DNA of 64,000 bases from Hyphobacterium marinum (GCF_036330325.1 NZ_JAZDRO010000001.1:434001-498000); one strand, 5' to 3'; shown: positions 33,176 through 42,382, numbered from the stretch's first letter. The notes: generated by a model from the letters alone, not told the origin. Numbers and translations are program-made.

Positions 33176-34630
33176 GTGGGGGCGCAGGTGTCAAGACCTA
33201 ATCTGGCAAAAAACGCAGGGGTGGACGGGGCGAAAGCACCCGCGATTTCGGATGTCTGGCGTGAAGTCAGGGCGCGCCTGAAAAGTGAATATGGACCGGC
33301 GGTTTTTTCCGCCGAACTGGCCCGATTACGGGTCGTGGACAATGGTCCGTCTGCGGTCATTCTCGTCGCGCCGACAGCGTTCTCGAAATCCTGGGTCGAA
33401 GACCATGCCGGGGCCCGGATCCGGGCGCTGTGGGCGAGCTTTGATTCCGCCCGCCGCATGGTCGAGGTGCTGAGCGATCGAGACCTGGCCACGTCGGCTG
33501 CACCCCAGGCCGAGGAGGCCGATGAGGCGGAGCCGGCCCGACAGGACACTGCTGCGCATGCGGGCAATGTCACCGCGATGCCGCGGGACCGCTCTGGCCG
33601 CCGCAGCGGCGAGCGCTTCACCTTTGACACCTTCATGGTCGGCCCGTCCAACGAGCTGGCGGCCGTGGCCGCGAAATCGGTGATCAATGCATCGCCGTCC
33701 CCGTTCAACCCGGCCTTTTTCTATGGCGACTATGGTGTCGGCAAGACCCACCTCCTCAATGCGATCGCCCATTCGGTGGAACTGGGCGGACAGCGGCGCA
33801 AGGCGCTCTACCTGACGGCCGAGGAATTTCTCTCCGGCTTCGTGTCCGCCATGCGCGCCCGGGACACGATGGCGTTCAAGGACCGGGTCCGGAATGTCGA
33901 TGTCCTGCTGATTGACGATGTGCATTTCATCGCCGGCAAGCCCAAGACCGAAGACGAGTTCCTGCACACCATTCTGGCGCTGATGGCCGATGACCGTCAG
34001 GTCATTCTCGCTTCCCACTCCGCGCCGGGTGACCTGCCGGTCTGCGATCCGCGTCTGGCCTCGCTTCTGCGCGGCGGCTTTGCCTGCCAGATGATGAAGC
34101 CGGATCTCGACCTGCGCCGGAAGATTCTCGACTGCAAGGTGGCCCAGGCCGAAAAACACTATCCGGACCTCGACGTTCCTGAAGCGGTGCGTGACTTCCT
34201 CGCGGCCCGCATCACCACCAGTGCGCGCGAACTCGAAGGCGTGCTCAACAATGTCATCGCCCGGACCGCCCTGATGGGCCGGGACGTGACGCTGGAAACA
34301 GTGGAAGAGGCGCTGCGCGAGCTGGCGATCACCGGCGAACGCAAGGTCACGGTTGACGATATCCAGCGCACGGTCGCCCAGCATTTCAACGTCAAGGTCG
34401 CCGACATCGTGTCGAAGCGGCGCAACAAGGCCATCGTCACGCCGCGCCACATCGCCATGTACCTGGCCAAGACGCTGACGACCCGGTCCCTGCCCGATAT
34501 CGGGCGGCGGTTCGGGGGGCGCGACCACTCGACCGTTATCCATGCGGTGAAGAAGGTTGTGACCCTCATCGAGAACGATGACGCGATTGCCGCGCTGATT
34601 GACCAGCTCGTCCGTGAACTGGGCGGCTGA
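33176..34630 (+). CDS. dnaA: Chromosomal replication initiator protein DnaA
   Basis: DnaA binds origin DnaA boxes and opens the duplex when ATP-bound. The 484-residue protein has domain I (about 25-110), an acidic linker, the AAA+ domain with Walker A GDYGVGKTHLLNAI and Walker B LLIDDVHFIAGK, sensor II SARELEGVLNN, and domain IV with SLPDIGRRFGGRDHSTVIHAVKK. The sensor I/arginine-finger stretch is divergent: ASHSAPGDL replaces the usual SDRPP, and Leu297 sits where most DnaA proteins have the Arg of RLKSRF. Starts GTG 33176 and GTG 33188 are both possible; the second has GGGGGCGCAG just upstream. Confidence 0.96.
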   Translation: MGAQVSRPNLAKNAGVDGAKAPAISDVWREVRARLKSEYGPAVFSAELARLRVVDNGPSAVILVAPTAFSKSWVEDHAGARIRALWASFDSARRMVEVLSDRDLATSAAPQAEEADEAEPARQDTAAHAGNVTAMPRDRSGRRSGERFTFDTFMVGPSNELAAVAAKSVINASPSPFNPAFFYGDYGVGKTHLLNAIAHSVELGGQRRKALYLTAEEFLSGFVSAMRARDTMAFKDRVRNVDVLLIDDVHFIAGKPKTEDEFLHTILALMADDRQVILASHSAPGDLPVCDPRLASLLRGGFACQMMKPDLDLRRKILDCKVAQAEKHYPDLDVPEAVRDFLAARITTSARELEGVLNNVIARTALMGRDVTLETVEEALRELAITGERKVTVDDIQRTVAQHFNVKVADIVSKRRNKAIVTPRHIAMYLAKTLTTRSLPDIGRRFGGRDHSTVIHAVKKVVTLIENDDAIAALIDQLVRELGG

Positions 34631-34835
34631 CGATTCCAGACTTTGACAGGATGGCGAATCTGCGCCGCGTGCAGGCGGGTCTCTTGCGCGTGCGCATTTT
34701 TCGCTATGGTGTCTCCAATTCACATATGATTCACTCCGGCTGGACTTCGCATCCTCCAGACGCGAACCTGCCGGACCCGACCCGGCCGCCCGCGCCCTGC
34801 GAGGCGGCCCAGCCAAAAAGACGATTGACCGTACT

Positions 34836-35954
34836 ATGAAGCTGACCATCGAGCGCGCTGCCCTCCTCAAAGCCCTTGGACACGTTCAGGCCGTTGTCGA
34901 GCGCCGCAATACGATCCCGATCCTGTCGAACGTCCTGATCACTGCCGGGAGCGAGGGCGCGAGTTTTGCCGCGACCGATCTTGACATCGAAATCCAGGAA
35001 AGCGCCGATGCCACCGTTGAGCGCGAAGGCATGGCGACCGCGCCCGCCCACACGCTCTATGAAATCGCGCGCAAACTGCCCGACGGGGCCGATGTGACGC
35101 TGGAACTGGCCGGTGACGATCCGCGCGTCAGCCTGAAGGCCGGCCGCTCGGTCTTCTCGCTGCCGTCCTTGCCGCCCGGCGATTTCCCGATGATGCCGTC
35201 GGAAGATCTGCAGACCCGCTTCGCGGTGCCGTCCGAGGCGCTGGCCCGGATCATCGACAAGACCCGCTTCGCGATCTCGACCGAAGAGACCCGCTATTAT
35301 CTCAACGGCATTCACATGCACGCCGCTGATGAGGGCGGACGCAAGACGCTGCGCGCCGTGGCCACAGACGGTCACCGGCTGGCGCTGGCCGAATGCGACC
35401 TGCCGGACGGAGCGGGCGGCATGCCTGCCGTCATCGTGCCGCGCAAGACGGTCCAGGAGGCCCGCCGCCTGCTGGAAGATGCCGGTGACGAGATCGAGAT
35501 GTCGGTGTCCGAAGGCAAGATCCGCTTCAAACTCGGACGCGCCGTGCTGACCTCGAAACTCATCGACGGGGCCTTCCCCGACTATGAGCGGGTGATACCG
35601 CGCGACAACAAGAACACGATGACGGTCGACAACAAGCGTTTCGCCGAAGCGGTGGACCGGGTCGCCACGATCTCGATCGAGAAGTCGCGCTCGGTGAAGC
35701 TGTCGGTTGATGGCGGTGTGCTGACGCTGGCGGTCAACAATCCGGAGTCCGGGCAGGCGACCGAAGAGCTTCCCGCCGACTACGCCCATGACGCCTTCAC
35801 CATCGGCTTCAACGCCCGGTACATCCTCGATGTCGCTTCGCAGATCGAGGGTGACGAGGCGCGGCTGCATTTCGCTGATCCGGCTTCACCCACGCTGGTG
35901 ACCGATTCCGGTGATGCCGACGCGCTCTACGTGCTGATGCCGCTGCGGGTCTAG
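34836..35954 (+). CDS. dnaN: DNA polymerase III beta subunit (sliding clamp)
   Basis: The ring-forming processivity factor of 372 residues starting MKLTIERAALLKALGHVQAVVERRNTIPILSN, with the three repeated clamp domains and the C-terminal LYVLMPLRV that caps the partner-binding pocket. It follows dnaA after 205 bases, enough for a separate promoter; the gap holds GANTC sites at 34632 and 34728 and a possible TTGCGC/TATGGT pair near 34684-34710. recF follows after 14 bases and is likely co-transcribed. Confidence 0.97.
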   Translation: MKLTIERAALLKALGHVQAVVERRNTIPILSNVLITAGSEGASFAATDLDIEIQESADATVEREGMATAPAHTLYEIARKLPDGADVTLELAGDDPRVSLKAGRSVFSLPSLPPGDFPMMPSEDLQTRFAVPSEALARIIDKTRFAISTEETRYYLNGIHMHAADEGGRKTLRAVATDGHRLALAECDLPDGAGGMPAVIVPRKTVQEARRLLEDAGDEIEMSVSEGKIRFKLGRAVLTSKLIDGAFPDYERVIPRDNKNTMTVDNKRFAEAVDRVATISIEKSRSVKLSVDGGVLTLAVNNPESGQATEELPADYAHDAFTIGFNARYILDVASQIEGDEARLHFADPASPTLVTDSGDADALYVLMPLRV

Positions 35955-35968
35955 GACCCGCACGCGGG

Positions 35969-37096
35969 GTGAAATCCGCCCATATCACCCGGCTTCGCCT
36001 GACCGATTTTCGCGGCTATGGCGCGCTCGACCTTGATGTCGATGCGCGTCCGGTCGCGATCTACGGTCCCAATGGCGCGGGCAAGACCAATATTCTCGAA
36101 GCGATTTCCTTTCTCGCGCCCGGCAAGGGGTTGCGCGGTGCCGATACCGAGGCGGTTGTCCGCCATGAAGGCGACATGGCGGCCCCGGCCTGGGCGGTGT
36201 TTGCCGAAGCTTCGGGTGCGCGCGGGGCGCTGACGCTCGCGGCCGGAGCCCGCCTGGGTGCGCGGCGGCAAACACGGCTCGACGGGTCACCGGTGTCCCG
36301 GGCTGCGCTGGCGCGCGCCTTTCCGATGCTGGCCCTGCAACCGGAAGAAGACCGCCTGTTTGCCGGGCCGCGCGCCGAGCGTCTGAAATTCTTTGACGGT
36401 CTTGTCAGTGCCGCTGCGCCCGAACACGGCGAGGCGCTCAATGCCTATGACAAGCTGCGCCGCCAGCGCCAGAAACTGCTGGAGGATGGCCGGGCCGACC
36501 CTACCTGGCTTGACGCGATCGAGACCGACATGGCCGCCCATGGCGTCGCGATCGCGGCGGCCCGGCTTGATGCGCTCTCGCGCCTGCAGGCGGAAATCGA
36601 CGCGGCTCCCGACACCGCCTTCCCAAAGGCGGGGCTGGCGCTCGATGGGGCGACCGAGGCCGATCTGGCGGCGGGGATGAAATCGGGAGCGGCGGAAGAT
36701 GCGCTGCAGAACCGGCTGCGAGAGGGGCGGGACCGGGATGGAGCCTCGGGCCGCTCGTTGAGCCTCGGCCCCCACCGCACCGACCTGACGGCCCGTCACA
36801 CCGGCAAGGACCGCCCGGCGGGGGAATGCTCAACCGGAGAACAGAAGGCGCTGGTGGTGCGCCTGGCGCTGGCGCAGGCGAGGGTCCTCGCCCGGGCCAC
36901 GGGAGCCGCACCGCTCCTCCTGCTTGATGAAGCCTGCGCCCATCTTGACGCGGACCGCCGGGCAGGACTGGCCGAGGCGATATCCGGTCTGGGGGCGCAG
37001 GCCTGGCTGACGGGTGTGGAGCGCGGCCTGTTCAATGCGTTCGACGGCCGCGCCCAGATGTTCGAGGTGATCGCGGGACAGGTTACGCCGCGCTAG
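35969..37096 (+). CDS. recF: DNA replication and repair protein RecF
   Basis: An SMC-like ATPase that helps load RecA at gaps. The 375-residue protein has LRLTDFRGYGALDLDVDARPVAIYGPNGAGKTNILEAISFLAPGKGL-type Walker A region, the RecF signature PEEDRLFAGPRAERLKFFD, the ABC signature CSTGEQKALVVRLALAQA and Walker B PLLLLDEACAHLDADRR. The start is GTG, 14 bases after dnaN. The 3' end overlaps the convergent CPBP protease gene by 14 bases. Confidence 0.95.
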   Translation: MKSAHITRLRLTDFRGYGALDLDVDARPVAIYGPNGAGKTNILEAISFLAPGKGLRGADTEAVVRHEGDMAAPAWAVFAEASGARGALTLAAGARLGARRQTRLDGSPVSRAALARAFPMLALQPEEDRLFAGPRAERLKFFDGLVSAAAPEHGEALNAYDKLRRQRQKLLEDGRADPTWLDAIETDMAAHGVAIAAARLDALSRLQAEIDAAPDTAFPKAGLALDGATEADLAAGMKSGAAEDALQNRLREGRDRDGASGRSLSLGPHRTDLTARHTGKDRPAGECSTGEQKALVVRLALAQARVLARATGAAPLLLLDEACAHLDADRRAGLAEAISGLGAQAWLTGVERGLFNAFDGRAQMFEVIAGQVTPR

Positions 37097-37841
37097 CCGC
37101 TTCGGCGGCCGCATCGGCCTCGGCATGGCGATCCACAAGGCGGAAGGCGAGGCCGCTGCTGAGATCCATCGCAATATGCAGGATGATGACCGGCCAGAGC
37201 GATCCGCCGATCAGGAAAATCCCGGTCAGAACCAGCGCAATAACGAAGACCCGTATCATTCCGCTCGGCCCCTGATAGATATGACCGAGCGTGAAGGCTG
37301 CCACCGAGACCGCAGCCGCCGCCCAAACGGGCATGACGAGCGCCAATGCGCCAATCAGGAATCCCCTGAAAATGATTTCTTCGGTTATGCCGGCCGTGAT
37401 GGCGACGCCGAGAAAGCGGGTGTGTTCGGCCGAGGTCTTTGCGCGGATCATGTCCAGGCCGCCCATCGCGTCGATCTGCCGGCGCACGCTTTGCCGTGTG
37501 CTGCGCGAGCGGGCTGTCTCGACCGTGGACCAGACCATGTAGCCAAATGAGGCCAGGGCCGCGCCCCAGGCCAGGCCGCCGCGCCATCCCTCGACCGTCA
37601 TGCCAAACCCGAGACCGGCCAGCGTGCGCCCGGATACCAGCCAGAATGCCAGACAGAGGATTGCCACGCCCCAAAGCAGAACCATCGTCTCACGATAGAA
37701 TTTCAGTCGCGCGCGCGGATCCTCGCCCGCCCTGATGCGGGCTTTCCACTTGCTGTCGCGCAAGGGGCTGATCGCCAGGAATACGGCGAGGGCAATGACA
37801 GGAATGAGCAGAAGGTAATCGGCAGGTGATAAGCCGGACAT
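37083..37841 (-). CDS. CPBP-family intramembrane metalloprotease
   Basis: A 252-residue membrane protein with about eight helices. The CPBP (Rce1-like, formerly abi) motifs are ITEEIIFRGFLIG (Glu-Glu and Arg), AFTLGHIYQG (FxxxH) and LHIAMDLSSG (His and Asp). Members cleave prenylated or bacteriocin-related peptides; the substrate here is unknown. An AAGGAG ribosome site lies 7 bases before ATG 37841, so a longer start at 37904 is rejected. It diverges from the TetR gene across a 79-base region with a palindrome. Confidence 0.88.
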   Translation of the reverse strand: MSGLSPADYLLLIPVIALAVFLAISPLRDSKWKARIRAGEDPRARLKFYRETMVLLWGVAILCLAFWLVSGRTLAGLGFGMTVEGWRGGLAWGAALASFGYMVWSTVETARSRSTRQSVRRQIDAMGGLDMIRAKTSAEHTRFLGVAITAGITEEIIFRGFLIGALALVMPVWAAAAVSVAAFTLGHIYQGPSGMIRVFVIALVLTGIFLIGGSLWPVIILHIAMDLSSGLAFRLVDRHAEADAAAEAASAA

Positions 37842-37884
37842 GGGACAACTCCTTGTCAGGGATGCGAGGTGCGCGCTAAAATGC

Positions 37885-37902
37885 GAATGCGAATTCGCGT
37901 TC
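37885..37902. promoter_or_regulatory. Candidate TetR operator between the CPBP and TetR genes
   Basis: GAATGCGAATTCGCGTTC is an 18-base palindrome with one mismatched pair and a perfect core GCGAATTCGC. It lies 18 bases before the TetR start and 44 bases before the divergent protease start, the usual place for a TetR autoregulatory site. Confidence 0.6.
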
Positions 37903-37920
37903 ACATATAGGAGGCCGTTT

Positions 37921-38568
37921 GTGACCCGTCAAGGCGTGAAACCCGCTGCGCAGGACCGCGCGAAGAAAACCCGCGACAAGCTGTTGGCCGCCTTCGAGGC
38001 GCTGCTGAAGGAAAAGTCGTTTGAAGCCATGTCGGTCGCCGACATTGCCGGGCGGGCCGGATTGTCGGTCGGCGCAGTCTACCGGCGGTTTGAAAACAAG
38101 GATGCCTTCATCCCGGCCATCTTCGACCTCTACCGCGAGCGGGTTGAGGCGCTGGCCGCGTCTCCCGAGGGGCAATACGTTCCCGACCTGGACGCCGGGC
38201 TCCGTGTCGCCTTGCGGGGCATGACCGCGATTGCCTGGTCCTTCCTCAAGCGCGATGGCCACCTTGTGCGTGCCGCCCATCTCTACGCCCGTCTGCGGCC
38301 CGATCTGGTCGGGGATGAGTGGGAGGCAATGATCGAGGCGGGCGTGGCGTCATACCGGCAGCTTGTCGATGCGTTCGCGGACGAGATCGCCCGCCCTGAT
38401 CCGGACGAGGCGGCCCGAGTGCTCTTCTATCTGCTCAACACCTCGATGATCGAATATGGGCTCTATCGCGAGGACGGGCCGGGTGCGGCGCTGTCGATCA
38501 GTGATGCGGGCTTTACCGATGCCATGGCGGACGCCATGTACGGCTATCTGACCGCTCCCGAGATCTGA
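37921..38568 (+). CDS. TetR/AcrR-family transcriptional regulator
   Basis: A 215-residue regulator. The N-terminal HTH reads KTRDKLLAAFEALLKEKSFEAMSVADIAGRAGLSVGAVYRRFENKDAFIPAIFDLY in family order; the C-terminal helical domain should bind a ligand. The start is GTG 37921, six bases after a perfect AGGAGG; an upstream ATG at 37840 would overlap the palindromic operator. The LysE-type exporter follows after 15 bases, so the likely targets are this operon and the divergent protease gene. Confidence 0.92.
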   Translation: MTRQGVKPAAQDRAKKTRDKLLAAFEALLKEKSFEAMSVADIAGRAGLSVGAVYRRFENKDAFIPAIFDLYRERVEALAASPEGQYVPDLDAGLRVALRGMTAIAWSFLKRDGHLVRAAHLYARLRPDLVGDEWEAMIEAGVASYRQLVDAFADEIARPDPDEAARVLFYLLNTSMIEYGLYREDGPGAALSISDAGFTDAMADAMYGYLTAPEI

Positions 38569-38583
38569 TCGCCGCGCTGCCCC

Positions 38584-39207
38584 ATGACCCTCGCCACCCT
38601 TGCCGCCTTCGCTGGCGCGATCTTCGTGCTCTTTTTCACACCGGGACCGGGCAATGTCGCCATGGTTGCGCGGACCCTGGATGCCGGCCCGGTCCACGGC
38701 TTTGTCTATGGCGCGGGGATCATCACCGGCGACATTTTCTGGCTGACCGTAGCGGTGACCGGCCTGACCGCGCTCTCGTCCTCGCTGGGGCCGTCGGTCT
38801 GGATCGTCAAACTGGCCGGGGCCGGGGTGCTGATCTGGTTCGCATACCGGGCCTTCCGGTCGTTTGCGAACCCGGAAACGCCGGACCGGATACGAGGGAC
38901 GACCACGCGGCTCGGGCTTGCGGCGACCTATCTCGCCGGTGTGGCCATGCCGCTGACCAACCCGAAACCCATCGTTTTCTACCTGTCCTTCCTGCCGGCC
39001 TTCTTCGACCTCAGTCAGGTCGGTATTCGTGACTGGCTGGCCATGGTGGCGATCATGCTGGCCATGTACGGGCTGACCGCCGCAGTTCATGTCGGCCTCG
39101 CGCACCGGGCCCGGGACTGGCTGAAAGCGAAGGGCGTGAAGCGCTGGGCGGACGGTGTGACAGGGGTGATCATGCTGGCCGTGGCGGTGCTTCTCCTCGT
39201 CCGCTGA
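38584..39207 (+). CDS. LysE-family amino acid/homoserine lactone exporter
   Basis: A 207-residue membrane protein with six helices. The LysE signature is ATLAAFAGAIFVLFFTPGPGNVAMVART with the conserved TPGPGN, followed by GAGIITGDIFWLTVAVTGLTAL and the second-half repeat TYLAGVAMPLTNPKPIVFYLSFLPAFFD. Members export basic amino acids, threonine or homoserine lactones. It is co-transcribed with the TetR gene 15 bases upstream, which probably controls it. Confidence 0.9.
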   Translation: MTLATLAAFAGAIFVLFFTPGPGNVAMVARTLDAGPVHGFVYGAGIITGDIFWLTVAVTGLTALSSSLGPSVWIVKLAGAGVLIWFAYRAFRSFANPETPDRIRGTTTRLGLAATYLAGVAMPLTNPKPIVFYLSFLPAFFDLSQVGIRDWLAMVAIMLAMYGLTAAVHVGLAHRARDWLKAKGVKRWADGVTGVIMLAVAVLLLVR

Positions 39208-39226
39208 CGGAGGAAAACCGGCCGGC

Positions 39227-39386
39227 GAATCACCGCAAAAACGGTGCAAAATCCGGCCCGATCCAGGGGTCAGGCCGAGTCAGTGGCACAAGCCCCCATA
39301 ATTGATTGATTCAAAACAGCTATTGGCACCCATAAACTGCACGCCAAACATGGCGGTGGCGAGCCGATTCAGCTAGACTGCACGCC
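39227..39386 (+). promoter_or_regulatory. gyrB upstream region with four GANTC sites and a direct repeat
   Basis: GANTC sites occur at 39227, 39277, 39308 and 39366. The 11-mer ACTGCACGCCA occurs at 39336 and again at 39377, the second running into the gyrB ATG. No Shine-Dalgarno-like purine run precedes the start. Together these suggest methylation-linked transcription control and possibly leaderless or atypical translation. Confidence 0.5.
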
Positions 39387-41807
39387 ATGAGCGAGGAAAC
39401 GAATCAGGACTATGGCGCGGACTCCATCAAGGTCCTCAAAGGGCTTGATGCGGTGCGCAAGCGGCCGGGCATGTATATCGGGGATACCGATGACGGGTCG
39501 GGCCTCCACCACATGGTCTACGAAGTGGTCGACAACGCGATTGACGAGGCGCTGGCCGGCCATGCCGACAAGGTCGAGGTGATCCTTCACCCCGACGGTT
39601 CGGCGAGCGTGTCGGACAACGGCCGGGGCATTCCGGTCGACCTGCACGAGGAAGAAGGCGTCTCGGCGGCCCAGGTCATCATGACCCAGCTGCATGCGGG
39701 CGGGAAATTCGACCAGAATTCCTACAAGGTTTCCGGCGGCCTGCACGGCGTGGGCGTGTCGGTCGTCAATGCGCTGTCCGATACGCTGGACCTGACCATA
39801 TGGCGCAAGGGCAAGCAGCACGAGATGCGCTTCCGCAATGGTGAACCGGAAGACGGCAAGGATCTCGCCGTGACCGGTGACGCGCCGATGACGGACCAGG
39901 GCAAGCCGCTGTCCGGGACGCTGGTGCGCTTCATGCCGTCCGAACAGACTTTTTCCGACATCGAGTTCAAGCGCGAGACGTTGCTCCACCGGTTGCGCGA
40001 GCTCGCCTTCCTCAATTCCGGTGTGCGGATCGTCCTGAAAGACCTGCGCGAGGCCGAACCCTTTGAAGAAGTGATGGTCTATGAGGGCGGTGTTGCGGCC
40101 TTCGTCTCCCATCTCGACCGGGCCAAGACCGCGCTCTTCACCCCGCCCGTCTACATTACCGGCGAGCGCGAAGGCGTCACGGTCGAGGCGGCGCTGGAGT
40201 GGAATGACAGCTATCACGAAAACGTCCTCACCTTCACCAACAACATCCCCCAGCGCGACGGCGGCACACACCTGGCCGGTTTCCGGGGCGCGCTGACGCG
40301 GATCATCAACAATTACGCGGCCTCGTCGGGTCTCGCGGCCAAGTCCAAGGTGGCGATCACCGGCGACGATGCGCGCGAGGGACTAACCTGCGTCCTTTCC
40401 GTGAAGGTTCCCGACCCGAAATTCTCCTCCCAGACCAAGGACAAGCTGGTCTCCTCCGAGGTCCGCCCGGCGGTGGAAGGCATTGTCGGGGAAAAGCTCG
40501 GCGAATGGTTCGAGGAGCATCCCGCCGAGGCGAAAATGGTCGTCGGCAAGATCATCGAGGCGGCCTCGGCCCGCGAGGCGGCGCGCAAGGCGCGCGAGCT
40601 GACGCGGCGCAAGTCGGCGCTCGACATCACCTCCCTGCCCGGCAAGCTCGCCGACTGTCAGGAGAAGGATCCGGCGAAGTCCGAAATCTTCATCGTCGAG
40701 GGTGATTCCGCAGGCGGGTCGGCCAAGTCGGGCCGCAACCGGTCGAACCAGGCCGTGCTGCCGCTGCGGGGGAAAATCCTCAATGTCGAGCGCGCGCGCT
40801 TCGACAAGATGCTGTCCTCAGACCAGGTCGGCACGCTGATCACCGCGCTGGGCGCGGGGATCGGGCGCGACCAGATCGACTATGAGAAGCTGCGCTATCA
40901 CAAGGTCATCATCATGACCGATGCCGATGTCGACGGTGCACACATCCGCACGCTGCTCCTGACCTTCTTCTACCGGCAAATGCCCGAACTGATCGAGCGC
41001 GGCCATCTCTTCATCGCCCAGCCGCCGCTCTACAAGGTCACGCGCGGCCGGTCCGAACGCTACATGAAGGACCAGGCCGAAATGGACGCCTCCCTCCTGG
41101 AGGAAGGCGCGAGCGAAGCCTCGCTGCGGCTCGCCGATGGCAGTGTCATCGCCGGGGCGGACCTGAATGACCGCGTCGCCGCGGCCCGTCTCGTCAAGCT
41201 CGCCGTTGACCGGCTCGCCCCGCGCGCGCCGGCCTTCGCGGTCGAGGCTGCCGCCCTTGCCGGTGCGCTCCAGCCTGACGCGAAGGATACTGCGATCGAA
41301 AGCGCGACCGCGCTCCTCAACCGGCTGGCCGACGAGGGCGAGGATGGCTGGGCCGGTCACGAAAATGACGAGGGCGCGCTGGTCTTCTCCCGCGAAGTGC
41401 GCGGCGTCACCGAAACGGTCGTGCTCGACCACGCCATCCGCGTCACGCCGGATGCGAAACGCCTGTCCGAACGCGCGGCGGTCATCGCCGCAGACTATAC
41501 CGGCGAGGCGCTGTTCTCGGGCAAGACGGGCGATATCCGCATCGTCACCCCCTCCCAGCTGGTCAACACGGTCGCGGCCGCCGGGGCCAAGGGCATGAAA
41601 ATCCAGCGCTACAAGGGGCTCGGTGAAATGAACCCGGACCAGCTCTGGGAAACCACGCTCGACCCGGAAGCGCGCTCGCTCCTGCGGGTCAAGGTCGACG
41701 AGCTCGCCGAGGCTGACGACCTGTTCTCGAAACTGATGGGCGATGTCGTCGAACCGCGCCGCGAATTCATCACCACCCACGCGCTCGAAGCCGAGGTGGA
41801 TACGTGA
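39387..41807 (+). CDS. gyrB: DNA gyrase subunit B
   Basis: The ATPase subunit that powers negative supercoiling with GyrA. The 806-residue protein has the GHKL ATP site (VYEVVDNAIDEALAG, DNGRGIPVD, SGGLHGVGVSVVNALS), the transducer region, and the TOPRIM signature EGDSAGGSAKSGRNR with LRGKILNVE and DADVDGAHIRTLLLTFFYR. A 150-residue acidic insert follows, as in other alphaproteobacterial GyrB of about 800 residues. The C-terminus IQRYKGLGEMNPDQLWETT is intact. The stop codon overlaps the start of an AT-rich gene. Confidence 0.97.
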   Translation: MSEETNQDYGADSIKVLKGLDAVRKRPGMYIGDTDDGSGLHHMVYEVVDNAIDEALAGHADKVEVILHPDGSASVSDNGRGIPVDLHEEEGVSAAQVIMTQLHAGGKFDQNSYKVSGGLHGVGVSVVNALSDTLDLTIWRKGKQHEMRFRNGEPEDGKDLAVTGDAPMTDQGKPLSGTLVRFMPSEQTFSDIEFKRETLLHRLRELAFLNSGVRIVLKDLREAEPFEEVMVYEGGVAAFVSHLDRAKTALFTPPVYITGEREGVTVEAALEWNDSYHENVLTFTNNIPQRDGGTHLAGFRGALTRIINNYAASSGLAAKSKVAITGDDAREGLTCVLSVKVPDPKFSSQTKDKLVSSEVRPAVEGIVGEKLGEWFEEHPAEAKMVVGKIIEAASAREAARKARELTRRKSALDITSLPGKLADCQEKDPAKSEIFIVEGDSAGGSAKSGRNRSNQAVLPLRGKILNVERARFDKMLSSDQVGTLITALGAGIGRDQIDYEKLRYHKVIIMTDADVDGAHIRTLLLTFFYRQMPELIERGHLFIAQPPLYKVTRGRSERYMKDQAEMDASLLEEGASEASLRLADGSVIAGADLNDRVAAARLVKLAVDRLAPRAPAFAVEAAALAGALQPDAKDTAIESATALLNRLADEGEDGWAGHENDEGALVFSREVRGVTETVVLDHAIRVTPDAKRLSERAAVIAADYTGEALFSGKTGDIRIVTPSQLVNTVAAAGAKGMKIQRYKGLGEMNPDQLWETTLDPEARSLLRVKVDELAEADDLFSKLMGDVVEPRREFITTHALEAEVDT

Positions 41808-42316
41808 TGGACGCCGCAATAGGTCTTATTGGTGTAGTTATTGGGGCCTGTATTGGCTTAATCGGAGCGTGGCTTGGACCAAAATGGCAGGCGGCGGAGA
41901 ACGCCAAGAGTTTAAAAATTACAATTGTAACATTCATTGACGATCAAATATCCAGTTATATTTCAATAATAGACACTTTAACAAAAATTAGAGGCAAAAC
42001 CGGAATAATACAATTAATAACCTTAAATCAAGTCTTTCCAGAGTATAATTCCTTTGAAAGAAATAGAGAGCATCTTTTAAGGTTAGATAATGAAGAAATA
42101 AGATACAAAATAAAACAGGTGTTCGCTGAATTAAATTCAACCGCGCAAGTTTTATATAATCTCGTTCAGCAAGAATCTAATATACCTGCTGAGGGCAGGG
42201 ATGATGATTACCACAAAAATTTGATACAAAACATTGATTACGCATGGGGGAGGTTTTTAGAGTTTGAAGGACGACTTGTTAGCTTAAGAAAAGAGCTAAA
42301 AGCTCTGACCGATTAG
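41807..42316 (+). CDS. AT-rich orphan protein with N-terminal membrane anchor
   Basis: A 169-residue protein starting at the ATG that overlaps the gyrB stop (TGATG); GTG 41804 is also possible. Residues 4-25 (AIGLIGVVIGACIGLIGAWLG) form one membrane helix, and the rest is a predicted helical, charged cytoplasmic domain (RNREHLLRLDNEEIRYKIKQVF). From about 41910 the DNA is strikingly rich in A+T with AAT, ATA and TTA codons, unlike every neighbour, so it was probably acquired by transfer and landed exactly at the gyrB 3' end. Proteins with this architecture occur in mobile islands. I do not recognise the family. Confidence 0.7.
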   Translation: MDAAIGLIGVVIGACIGLIGAWLGPKWQAAENAKSLKITIVTFIDDQISSYISIIDTLTKIRGKTGIIQLITLNQVFPEYNSFERNREHLLRLDNEEIRYKIKQVFAELNSTAQVLYNLVQQESNIPAEGRDDDYHKNLIQNIDYAWGRFLEFEGRLVSLRKELKALTD

Positions 42317-42382
42317 CAACGAATTAGTGTGATTTAACAATGTCATAGCAGTCAAATTTTAGATGTGGGTTATTCTTCGGAT

